DNA of 36,994 nucleotides from NCBI GenBank assembly GCA_945875585.1, contig CAMCLK010000047.1:1-36994 (forward strand), in the 5' to 3' direction. Shown in pieces: positions 9,251 to 18,100 of this stretch (position 1 is the first letter of the stretch; each line of letters starts with the position of its first letter). This DNA comes from Candidatus Kuenenia stuttgartensis. GTDB taxonomy: Bacteria; Planctomycetota; Planctomycetia; Gemmatales; Gemmataceae. The notes beneath the pieces were generated by a model. The model saw nothing but the letters and a program-made list of their open reading frames with translations. It did not search any database and was not told the origin of the DNA. The position numbers and the translations under genes were made by a program.

Positions 9251-10019
9251 GATTTGAAATCCTCAAGGAACAGTCTGTGGGTATGCCAGCCGCCGCTGCG
9301 CGGTCGATCACCCATGTCAGGCTTCCAAAAGGCGAAATTCCGCGAGAAGGTGCTGTCACTATGTCGCCCGTTGGGGCCAGAACGCGGCTCAGTGGAGCAG
9401 CCTTGTCGGATCCTGCCACCAGAAAAACAACGGCCCGCGCTGCGTTGAGCAGGCGGTAGGTTGCTGTGAGGCGCCGAGTGCCAAGCTGGGGCACTTCATT
9501 GGCCACAAACCACTTGTCTGTTTCGTTCAGGGCCTGAGTGTTTGGGAACAGCGACGCGGTGTGCGCGTCGGTTCCCATGCCAAGAAACACCAAATCGAAT
9601 GCTGGAGGCGGCATGTCTTCCGCCACTCCGAATGAATGGGCCACAGCCGATTGATAATCGTGGGCTGCCGCATCGAGATTGGCGCGTTCACCTTCCAGCC
9701 GCTGAACCTGACCGGGGGGAGGGCTGATGTTATTCAGCAAAGCCTCCCGAGTCATGCGGTAATTCGAATCTTGATGATCCGAAGGAACCGCGCGCTCATC
9801 ACCCCAAAACAGGTGTGTGGATTCCCACGGAAGCTGCTCCATTGTGGAATCTTCGGCAAGGAGTTGGAACAGGCGACGCGGGGTGCTGCCGCCTGACAGC
9901 AGCACCCGAAACGCGCCACGAGCGGCGACAGATTCTGTCGCATGGCGGCACCAGAGTGATAGAGCCTCACGCGCCACACTTTCGGCGTCCGCCATGATGC
10001 TGATTACGCGATCACCCAT
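9240..10019 (-). CDS. pgl: 6-phosphogluconolactonase
   Basis: A 259-residue protein of the DevB/Pgl family (glucosamine-6-phosphate isomerase fold) that hydrolyses 6-phosphogluconolactone to 6-phosphogluconate. Motifs: VLLSGGSTPRRLFQLL (sugar-phosphate loop), THLFWGDERAVPSDHQDSNYRM and FDLVFLGMGTDAHTASLFP with the catalytic His. I start it at the ATG at 10019, preceded by AAGGA at a good distance; a TTG two codons earlier (10025) is possible but unlikely. It follows gnd by 33 bases and overlaps rpe. Glucose-6-phosphate dehydrogenase, which makes its substrate, is not in this window. Confidence 0.93.
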   Translation of the reverse strand: MGDRVISIMADAESVAREALSLWCRHATESVAARGAFRVLLSGGSTPRRLFQLLAEDSTMEQLPWESTHLFWGDERAVPSDHQDSNYRMTREALLNNISPPPGQVQRLEGERANLDAAAHDYQSAVAHSFGVAEDMPPPAFDLVFLGMGTDAHTASLFPNTQALNETDKWFVANEVPQLGTRRLTATYRLLNAARAVVFLVAGSDKAAPLSRVLAPTGDIVTAPSRGISPFGSLTWVIDRAAAAGIPTDCSLRISNHAG

Positions 10020-10052
10020 GTCCAAATATCCTTTTTACCACCAACAACACAA

Positions 10053-11036
10053 TCAACCACCGGTTGGGCGTTCGATATGTCCACCGAACTTATGGCGCAT
10101 GGCAGACAACACCTTTTCGGCAAAGGTGTGTTCTTGACGCGAGCGGAACCGCGTGTAAAGCGAGGCGGTCAACACATCGGCGGGAACGCCTTCTTCGACA
10201 GCGGCCATCACGGTCCAGCGGCCTTCGCCAGAGTCCTGAACGAACCCTGAGTAGTTGCTCAAGGATGGGTTTTCAATGAGAGCCATTGCGGTCAGGTCGA
10301 GTAACCAAGAACCAACCACGCTACCGCGGCGCCATACTTCCGCAATTTCAGAAAGGTCGAGGTTGTAACGCTGGGCTTCGGGAAGATCCTTGTTGGCCGC
10401 GCCCTTGAAGATATCAAAACCTTCGGCGTAGGCCTGCATGATCCCATATTCGATACCGTTATGAACCATCTTGACAAAGTGACCGGCGCCTGCGGGGCCG
10501 CAATGCAGATACCCGTCTTCGGCAGTGCCCTTGCCGGCGGGGCGGCCGGGGGTACGGCCAACGTCACCCATGCCGGGTGCCAATGTTTTCAGGATGGGAT
10601 CGATTTTGGAAACAGCGTTGTTGGGGCCGCCAACCATCATGCAGTAGCCGCGTTCGAGGCCCCAAACTCCGCCAGATGTGCCAACATCAACGAAGTCGAT
10701 GCCCTTGGTTGCCAGTTCTGCCGAGTGGCGGATATCGTCCTTGAAGTAGCTGTTGCCACCATCAATTATAATATCGCCCGGTTCCATGTGCTGAGCCAGG
10801 TCCTTAATTGATTGTTCGGTTGGAGCGCCGCACGGCACCATGACCCAGGCAACGCGGGGCTTTTCGAGCTTGGAAACAAAATCAGCAATCGAAGCAGCGC
10901 CAGTGGCGCCTTTACCGGCATAGGTGGCCACGGTTTCGGCATTTCGATCGTATACAACCACTTTGTGGCCGTTTTTCATCAGTCGTTCGGCCATATTGCC
11001 GCCCATGCGACCAAGGCCCACCATTCCCATTTGCAT
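10053..11036 (-). CDS. gnd: 6-phosphogluconate dehydrogenase, short decarboxylating type
   Basis: A 327-residue enzyme converting 6-phosphogluconate to ribulose 5-phosphate and CO2. It belongs to the short (about 300-residue) group rather than the 470-residue E. coli Gnd type. The Rossmann motif [13 protein letters not shown] is at residues 7-19; the second strand ends in VVYDRN, where the Asp suggests NAD rather than NADP preference (inference). [34 protein letters not shown] and the catalytic Lys/Asn segment [10 protein letters not shown] are intact. A GAGG site lies 9 bases before the ATG at 11036. It lies 81 bases after rpiA and 33 before pgl. Confidence 0.93.
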   Translation of the reverse strand: MQMGMVGLGRMGGNMAERLMKNGHKVVVYDRNAETVATYAGKGATGAASIADFVSKLEKPRVAWVMVPCGAPTEQSIKDLAQHMEPGDIIIDGGNSYFKDDIRHSAELATKGIDFVDVGTSGGVWGLERGYCMMVGGPNNAVSKIDPILKTLAPGMGDVGRTPGRPAGKGTAEDGYLHCGPAGAGHFVKMVHNGIEYGIMQAYAEGFDIFKGAANKDLPEAQRYNLDLSEIAEVWRRGSVVGSWLLDLTAMALIENPSLSNYSGFVQDSGEGRWTVMAAVEEGVPADVLTASLYTRFRSRQEHTFAEKVLSAMRHKFGGHIERPTGG

Positions 11037-11117
11037 GGCTCAATACCTCAATTAAAAGATCTGGTTTGCTCTGGGGACGAATTCCGTCAGACGCAAACCA
11101 TGACCAGGCAGTGGCTT

Positions 11118-11831
11118 TCAGGCACTACCGCGAACATATTCCGCCACCAGGCGAAATGAATCGTCGCCCTCGAGGACGCGTTCAGCCATCCCCAGGAAAA
11201 AACCTGTACCCACAACACCGGGAAGCGCGCGGATGGCGCGGTCCAGATCGCTGGGGTTGTCGATTGGTCCGGTAAGGCAATCGAGAATATGGTTGCCATT
11301 GTCGGTCAAACCGCGAATCCCATCGATATTCCACGGTTCGGGAGTGAGCCCCAACCGGGCTAAACCGCGGGACACGAAAATCTCAGCAAAAGGAACGACC
11401 TCGACCGGAATCCGGCCGGGGCGTCCCGCGGCGTTGGTTTCACCCAGTTTCGACACGCACTTGCCGGAACCAACCACAATAACAAATCGTTTGGCAAGGC
11501 GCGCCACGACCATTTCGCGCAAGGCGCATCGGCCAAATCCCTTGATTAGGTCAAGACTGCCGGGTGCAAACTGATCGGCTCCATCGATAGCGATATCGAG
11601 CCCTTCGGCCGCGTCGGCGGAATCGAGCAGTGGAATACCGAGCGAGCGCGCCTGAATTTCCGAAGCGACAGAAGTTGGGAATGCTTGAATCTTCAATCCA
11701 GCCCGCACACGCGCTCCCAACGTGTCGATGAATTTTCCGGCTGCTTTGCCAGAACCCAGACCAACCCGGTCACCCGGGCGGACCAAGTCAGCCGCCCTCG
11801 CGAAAACCGTGGTTTCTGATACTTCCGACAT
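11118..11831 (-). CDS. rpiA: Ribose-5-phosphate isomerase A
   Basis: A 237-residue RpiA interconverting ribose 5-phosphate and ribulose 5-phosphate. GLGSGKAAGKFIDTLG is the phosphate-binding N-terminal loop. The active-site segment reads DGADQFAPGSLDLIKGFGRCALREMVVA: the two Asp, the Lys and the Glu used in E. coli RpiA are all present, but the usual DGADE is DGADQ and the usual glycine-rich KGGGG is KGFGR, an uncommon variation. GSGKCVSKLG follows. A GGAGG site precedes the ATG by 10 bases. It lies 45 bases after tkt in the same direction. Confidence 0.9.
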   Translation of the reverse strand: MSEVSETTVFARAADLVRPGDRVGLGSGKAAGKFIDTLGARVRAGLKIQAFPTSVASEIQARSLGIPLLDSADAAEGLDIAIDGADQFAPGSLDLIKGFGRCALREMVVARLAKRFVIVVGSGKCVSKLGETNAAGRPGRIPVEVVPFAEIFVSRGLARLGLTPEPWNIDGIRGLTDNGNHILDCLTGPIDNPSDLDRAIRALPGVVGTGFFLGMAERVLEGDDSFRLVAEYVRGSA

Positions 11832-11876
11832 GATGGGAGCGCCTCCAACGCAATTTCCCGCTCGAACCGAACAGCC

Positions 11877-13997
11877 TTAGCGGGCAATTTGTTTTTTCGC
11901 TTCTTCCGCCACGCGTTCTTTCGTGAATCCGAAATGCTTCAGCAGATCTTTAAGCGGTGCCGATGCGCCAAAGCTGGTCATGCCGATCACTGCTCCCTCG
12001 GAGCCGGCATATTTGGCCCAACCAAAGGTGGATGCCATTTCCACGGCAACCCGGGCTTTCACGGCGGAAGGCAGAACCTGTTCGCGATACGTTGGGTCTT
12101 TGGCGCAGGCTTCCTCGAACAGTTCCCAAGATGGCATGCTGACAACGCGGGCGTGAATGCCTTCGGCTGCCAAAACTTCGCGCGCATCCATGCACAGGCC
12201 TACTTCGCTACCTGTGCCAATAAGAATGACCTGTGGTTTGCCATCGGGAGCATCGGCAAGCACATATGCACCCTTGTGAAGTCCGCATGCTGAACCGCAC
12301 ACCGTGCGGTCGAACGTCAACAGTTCTTGACGTGTCAGGATCAGGCAAACAGGTTTGTTTTTCTGTGGCATGATCCAGCGCCATGCTTCAGAAACTTCAT
12401 TGGCATCGGCTGGGCGCAGCACAGTAAGGCCGGGCATAGCGCGCAGTGAAGCCAAGTGTTCGATAGGCTGATGGGTTGGACCGTCTTCACCAACGCCAAG
12501 GCTGTCGTGCGTGAAGATGTAAATGACTGGAAGGTCCATGATGGAACCGAGGCGAAGGGCACCACGGCCATAATCGGAGAAGATCAGGAAGCCTGAACCG
12601 TAGGGGCGAACACGGGTCAGAGCCATGCCGTTCATGGCGGCGCCCATGGCGTGCTCACGGATACCGAAGTGCATGTTGCGGCCGAAAGGTGAAGCGGCCT
12701 GGAAATGGCCCGCACCCTCGAAACCGAGAAGAGTCTTTGTGGAGGGCGCAAGGTCAGCGGCGCCGCCAATCAACCATGGCACATGCTTGGCAACGGCATT
12801 GAGAACCTTGCTGGAGGAATCGCGGCTGGCAGCGCCGGCTTTTTTCGATTTGCCAGTTTTGGGGTCTTCAACATCGCCCCATGGGAAGGTGGGGATTTCC
12901 TTGTCCCAGCCTTGAGGAAGATCGCGATTGAGCATCTGCTCGATGTCGAGCGCCTCGGCGGGGAACTGGGCTTTGTAATTCGCGAACAGTTCATTCCAAG
13001 CCTTGCTTGCGGCTGCGCCTTTTTTGCCCACGCCGTTTTCAAAGGTCGAATAAACCTCGGGTGGAACATGGAATTTGGCCTCGGGGTCGGTGCCATAAAA
13101 CGTCTTGGCGGCTTTGATGGCGTCCCAACCGAGCGGCTCGCCGTGCGCGGAGTGGTGATCTTGCTTGCCGGGAACACCCCAAGCGATATGGCTATCCGCC
13201 ACAACAAACGTGGGCCGGTTTTTGGTTTCTTCAGCTTGCTTCAGCACGTGAAGAAGACGTGGCAGATCGTTGACATCGGCTACGCGCAGGACGTTCCACC
13301 CGTAGGCCAAGAAGCGGGCGCCCACATCTTCGTTGAATGCCAGATCGGTTTCACCTTCAATGGTGATCCGGTTGCTGTCGTATATCCAGCAGAGGTTGTC
13401 CAACTGAAGGTGGCCTGCAAGGCTGGCAGCTTCGCTGGCGACACCTTCCATCATGCAACCGTCGCCGCCAATGGAATAAACGCGGAAGTTGAAAAGGTCG
13501 AACCCGGGCTTGTTGTAGCGGGCAGCCAGCCATTTTCCCGCAATAGCCATACCAACGCTTGTGGCAACGCCATTACCCAGTGGACCGGTGGTGGTTTCAA
13601 CGCCAGAACAAAAATGATATTCCGGGTGGCCGGCGCAAACGCTGCCCAGTTGGCGGAAGCGCTTGATGTCGTCAAGCGTGATGGCGGGCTTGTCCACGAC
13701 GTGCGTTTCGTGTTCGACAGTCTTGACCTTCATCAGGTGGATAATGCTGTAAAGAAGCATCGAGGCATGTCCGGCTGAAAGCACAAAACGATCGCGGTTC
13801 GGCCAGATCGGGTTGGCTGGATCGTATTTCATAACATCTTGAAACAGAGAATAGACCACCGGAGAGAGTGATACCGGGGTTCCGGGGTGACCTGAGTTAG
13901 CTGTTTGAACCGCGTCCATGGCCAGAGTCCGCATAGCGGTAATGGCCTGAAAAGCGGGCGTACTTTTGGGGTCAACGCTGGTTGCAGGGGCGGACAT
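11877..13997 (-). CDS. tkt: Transketolase
   Basis: A 706-residue thiamine-diphosphate transketolase that moves two-carbon units between pentose, tetrose and hexose phosphates. The N-terminal domain has NSGHPGTPVS, VLSAGHASMLLYS, and the diphosphate/metal motif GGDGCMMEGVASEAASLAG followed by WIYDSNRITIEG. The pyrimidine domain has AADLAPSTKT, FGIREHAMGAAMNGMAL (catalytic Glu), and HDSLGVGEDGPTHQPIEHLASLRAMPGL; the C-terminal domain carries ILIGTGSEVGLCMDA. Length is slightly above the usual 660-670. GGAG lies 10 bases before the ATG. It is the first gene of the pentose phosphate operon and diverges from the superoxide dismutase. Confidence 0.96.
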   Translation of the reverse strand: MSAPATSVDPKSTPAFQAITAMRTLAMDAVQTANSGHPGTPVSLSPVVYSLFQDVMKYDPANPIWPNRDRFVLSAGHASMLLYSIIHLMKVKTVEHETHVVDKPAITLDDIKRFRQLGSVCAGHPEYHFCSGVETTTGPLGNGVATSVGMAIAGKWLAARYNKPGFDLFNFRVYSIGGDGCMMEGVASEAASLAGHLQLDNLCWIYDSNRITIEGETDLAFNEDVGARFLAYGWNVLRVADVNDLPRLLHVLKQAEETKNRPTFVVADSHIAWGVPGKQDHHSAHGEPLGWDAIKAAKTFYGTDPEAKFHVPPEVYSTFENGVGKKGAAASKAWNELFANYKAQFPAEALDIEQMLNRDLPQGWDKEIPTFPWGDVEDPKTGKSKKAGAASRDSSSKVLNAVAKHVPWLIGGAADLAPSTKTLLGFEGAGHFQAASPFGRNMHFGIREHAMGAAMNGMALTRVRPYGSGFLIFSDYGRGALRLGSIMDLPVIYIFTHDSLGVGEDGPTHQPIEHLASLRAMPGLTVLRPADANEVSEAWRWIMPQKNKPVCLILTRQELLTFDRTVCGSACGLHKGAYVLADAPDGKPQVILIGTGSEVGLCMDAREVLAAEGIHARVVSMPSWELFEEACAKDPTYREQVLPSAVKARVAVEMASTFGWAKYAGSEGAVIGMTSFGASAPLKDLLKHFGFTKERVAEEAKKQIAR

Positions 13998-14062
13998 GTT
14001 TCAACTACTCCAGAAAACAACAGGCACATCAGACAAAATAAATGTTTCTTGAAGCACGATAC

Positions 14063-14068
14063 CGTCAA
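14063..14068 (-). promoter_or_regulatory. tkt: Possible -35 of the tkt operon promoter
   Basis: TTGACG on the minus strand about 65 bases upstream of tkt. The region 17-21 bases further on (about 14040-14046) is AT-rich (ACATTTATTT) but has no clear -10 box. Only a weak promoter candidate in the 226-base divergent gap between tkt and the superoxide dismutase; I see no other signal there. Confidence 0.25.
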
Positions 14069-14223
14069 GTCAGGTTAGGAAAGCCCCGTCACTCGGGCAA
14101 TGCCCCATATAGCTTTGACTGCAAGTTTCACAATGGTTGGAACGGTGGTGAGTCGTATGCTGATTGGCATGGAGGTCGATGCCGGCTTCCATTCCCTCCA
14201 ACAGACTTCGAGGTAAAGTATTC

Positions 14224-14934
14224 ATGCGCACACCAGATCGTCGTGATGCCTTGCGCGTCGCACTTGCCGGGGGGGCAGCCATGCTGCTACCCAAGGCCGT
14301 AGTTGCCCAAGAAGCAGCGTTTAGCCTCCCCAAGCTGCCTTATTCGTTTGATGCGCTTGAGCCGCATATTGATGCAAAAACCATGGAAATCCACTGGGGC
14401 CGTCACCACAAAGCGTATGTTGACAACCTCAACAAAGCTCTGGCTGGCAAGGGCGAGTGGGAGAAGAAAACGATCGAAGAAATTCTCAAAAGTATTGCTG
14501 ATGTTCCAGCTCCGGTACGGCAGGCAGTCATTAACAATGGTGGTGGGCACCACAATCACTCATTGTTCTGGGCTTCGATGGGCCCCAAAGCGGGCGGCGA
14601 GCCCACTGGCCCATTGGCCAAGGCCATCGACGCGGCTTTCGAAAGTTTCGCCAAATTCCAAGCCAAGCTCACTGCAGCTGGCATGACGCGCTTCGGAAGT
14701 GGATGGGCGTGGCTGGTTTCAGACGACAAGGGCAAGCTCGATGTCATTTCCACGGCCAATCAGGACAGCCCGTTGATGATGACTCCCGTACTGACCCCTC
14801 TTCTGGGCGTCGATGTATGGGAGCACGCCTACTATCTCAAATATCAGAACAAGCGCGCTGATTATCTCGCGGCATGGTTCAAAACAGTGGACTGGAAAGT
14901 CGTGGCAGAACGTCACGCCAAGGCCGGCAAGTAA
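14224..14934 (+). CDS. sodA: Superoxide dismutase, Mn-type, Tat-exported
   Basis: A 236-residue Fe/Mn superoxide dismutase with an N-terminal twin-arginine signal: [16 protein letters not shown] (from residue 6) with cleavage likely near AVVAQ (about 28-29). It converts superoxide to peroxide and oxygen, presumably outside the cytoplasmic membrane. Metal ligands appear in order as His57 ([13 protein letters not shown]), His112 ([11 protein letters not shown]), Asp197 and His201 ([12 protein letters not shown]). Gln180 in TANQDSPLM is the residue placed where Mn enzymes carry their outer-sphere Gln, so Mn preference is inferred. The ATG at 14224 is preceded by GAGGT; a longer frame from 14164 would place the twin-arginine motif too deep. 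A strong hairpin follows. Confidence 0.92.
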   Translation: MRTPDRRDALRVALAGGAAMLLPKAVVAQEAAFSLPKLPYSFDALEPHIDAKTMEIHWGRHHKAYVDNLNKALAGKGEWEKKTIEEILKSIADVPAPVRQAVINNGGGHHNHSLFWASMGPKAGGEPTGPLAKAIDAAFESFAKFQAKLTAAGMTRFGSGWAWLVSDDKGKLDVISTANQDSPLMMTPVLTPLLGVDVWEHAYYLKYQNKRADYLAAWFKTVDWKVVAERHAKAGK

Positions 14935-14960
14935 CGAACGCTGAAAAAATGTCGGTATTA

Positions 14961-15000
14961 ATGAAGGAAGCCCCGGAAGGATTGCTGGGGCTTCCTTCAT
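14961..15000 (+). terminator. Strong hairpin after the superoxide dismutase
   Basis: A perfect 14-bp inverted repeat (ATGAAGGAAGCCCC at 14961-14974 and its complement at 14987-15000) with a 12-base loop, 26 bases after the sod stop. No T-run follows, so it is either a terminator without a U-tract or an mRNA-stabilising hairpin. Confidence 0.65.
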
Positions 15001-15100
15001 TGGCAAGTGGCTTTGATTAATGGATGTATTATCGCAAAGCCCGTGAATGATTTTGAATGGGTGAACCTGGGTTAGCCTGAAACCAAACGGGGATTAAGCC

Positions 15101-18100
15101 ATGGGGTATTTTATACGGTTGACGGTGTTAATCCTCATGCGCGTCGCCGTGGCCAAGGCTGCAGACTTCAACGATAAAGCTGCCGATCGTGATGCTTTAC
15201 CCAAGGTTCCTAAAGGTTTCGAGGTCTCCGTATTTGCCAGCGAACCGTTGGTGAGGCAACCCTGCTCGATGGCATTTGATGCCAGAGGCCGTCTTTATGT
15301 CGGGATGGGCCCCCAGTACCGCAATCCTAAACCTGATACTCCAGGCGACAGTGTGGCTATGGTGCTTGATACCAATGGCGATGGTCGTGCCGATAAAATT
15401 CGGATTTTTGCCACAGGATTTAATGCCATTCAAGGGTTGGCTTGGCATGGAAAAGACCTGTGGGTAGCCAATGCCCCCGATCTGACGATTGTCCGAGATC
15501 TTGATGGTGATGATGAAGCCGACGAATATGATCGGATTTACACAGATCTGGGCAATCTAGAGCACGGTCTTCACGGACTCAACTGGGCTCCTGATGGCAA
15601 GCTTTACATGAGCAAAGGTAACTCGAAGGGACTTACCAAGCCCGGTCGCATGGCCCCCAAGCCATTTCGCGATTTGTGGGGTGTCAAGGCGCCGAAAGGA
15701 TCCCCGGATTTTCCTCTGCCTGTAACGTTCAAGAAAGGAAACTATCAGCGCGCCTATCACGACCCGGCCGATGATTGGGGCATGGATGGCGGGATTTTGC
15801 GGTGTGATGACGCTGGCCACAATCTTGAAATTGTTTCCCGAGGCTTCCGTAACCCTTGGGATATCACGGCGGACAGTGGTTTCAATTGGCTTGGAACTGA
15901 CAACGATCAAACTATGGGTGATCGCGTTTTCATGCCTTTTTTCGGTGCTCATTTTGGTTGGAATCATCCGTGGAGTGCCCATTGGTCTGATGTTAGTCAC
16001 CTTCCCACCGCACCCGTAAGTGGGCCTTTGTTTGAGGGCTCGGGCACGGGCATTATTTTCGGGGGCTCGCAGCGATTCCCGACAAAATATCAAAATGCTT
16101 TCTTTGTCAACGATTGGTTGCGCAAAACAACTTTTGTCTGGCGCCCTCATTGGGATGGTGCGCTGATGAGACCGCGCGGAGGTGCGTGGGAGCCATTTGT
16201 GGTGGGTGGATCAGCGCTGTACCGGCCAACCGATCTTGAATTTGGTCCGGATGGCGCGTTGTGGATTCTCGGTTGGGGACGGGGTTACGGCGCGGAATGG
16301 AAAGATGGTCAACTCACGAACGAGGGACGGATTTTTCGCGTTGATACAACGGATAATCTTGGAAAGTACAAAGAAAATCCCAAACGTTCCAAGCCTTTGT
16401 CGCAATGGACCATAACAGAGTTGACTGAAGATTTTGCAGGCCTGTTGCCCGTATGGAGGATCAACGCCCAAGATGAATTGGTGAGGCGTGGGGCCGAAGT
16501 GAAGCCTGTGTTGCTGGCAGCGTTGCGCAAGGGAATACCGTTGGAGATGGAGGAGACGTGGACGATATGGACGCTTGGCCGAATGACGCCGGAAGATACG
16601 GAAATCAGTGCTTTTCTGAAGCAAGTTCTTGCGTCAGGATCTACCGCAACGGTGAATCTGAAAATTCAGGCAGTCCGTATACTGGCTCATCAGGCGCATG
16701 AATCCGGTAATAACAGGCGTTTGCCGGATGAAGTTAAAATTATTTTTACAGACGCTGAACCCCGTTTGCGATTTGCACTAATGCAGGCTCTGATTCAGGC
16801 AAGGCAGGAGAACTGTGTTCCTGAGCTACTGGCATTGCTTGCCACTGAGACTGACCGGACCACCTTTTATTCAGGCTGGAAAGCATTGCAGGCCATCGCC
16901 ACCCCGATGGATTTGCGAAGAATGCTGAATGATATTAGAGGCGGAGTCCGTCGGGCCTCTTTGCTGGCATTATTGGAATCAGGGGAAATGAAACTTGATG
17001 AAGTTCAATTAGTGGCTGAAAAGGATAGCGATCCGGTGACACGGGAGGTGGCAGGATTATGGGTCGCGAAAAATGGTCGGGGGAATTCCGAGATTGTAAT
17101 TCGAGGTCAGCCGCTTCAGAATGACGAACAGAAGGGGCTTCCCGGTGTTTTTTCCGGTTCATCTTCAGCGGCCGCACTGGTACAGAACATCAAGGTGCGC
17201 AGTGGCAATGCCTACAAATTTCTTCCTGGTGGATTTGTTGCTGGTTCTAATGCTTACACGGACCGCGCATACCGGTTGAAAACGGTGCCAAAGGAGCTTG
17301 AAAAATTTGATATGCTTCAGACAGCCAACAATGACGATGGCTCCATGGGCGAATCCTGGTTAGTGTTTGACGCGCTATTGCCTGTAAGAGTATTGGTAGG
17401 CATTGATATTCGGCACAAGAATCCACCCACATGGGTTCGTGAAGTTTTTCAGAACACTCAGCAGATGATTGCTTTGGATGAAGGCGCGCAATTTCGGCTT
17501 TATTCCCGTGTTTTTCCCGCGGGCTGTATACAACTAGGTGGCAATACCAATGATGGGATTGCCGGTGGCAAAGGCAATTATGTGATTGCCATTGAACCCA
17601 TACCGATGGAAAGACGTGTGCAGCCGACCACTATCGAGGATTCACTCAAATACCTTGACAAGGCGGATGCTTCGCGTGGGGAGGTTTTGTTTAAGCATCC
17701 ACGCGCGGCTGGTTGCATCAAGTGCCATAGCGTTGATGAAAAACGTAATGGCTTTGGCCCCAATCTTGCCGCGATAGGCCAAAGAGCGAGTGTCCGTCAT
17801 GTTGTGCAATCCATAATCGACCCTAGCGCCATGATAACGGAGGGATTCAATCTTCTGACAGTTGTTACCGATGATGGGAAAATTTATTCCGGGGTCATGC
17901 TTGAAGAAAGTGGCCTGACATTATCCCTTGGACTTGGTACAGGCGAGAGAATCGATATTCCGAAATCGCGCGTTGATGAGAGGCACTCAAGCCCCATATC
18001 CGCTATGCCTGGCATGGCTTTGGTTCTATCTCCCCAGCAGGTTGCGGATATCGCAGCTTTTCTGATGGGAAGCAAGGCATCTGCTGCACCGCCTATGATT

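Noticed and set aside
12705..13778. Long plus-strand open frame (357 codons) opposite tkt
   Set aside because: It lies wholly inside the well-supported transketolase gene, has no ribosome site, and its translation resembles no family; a by-product of codon bias.
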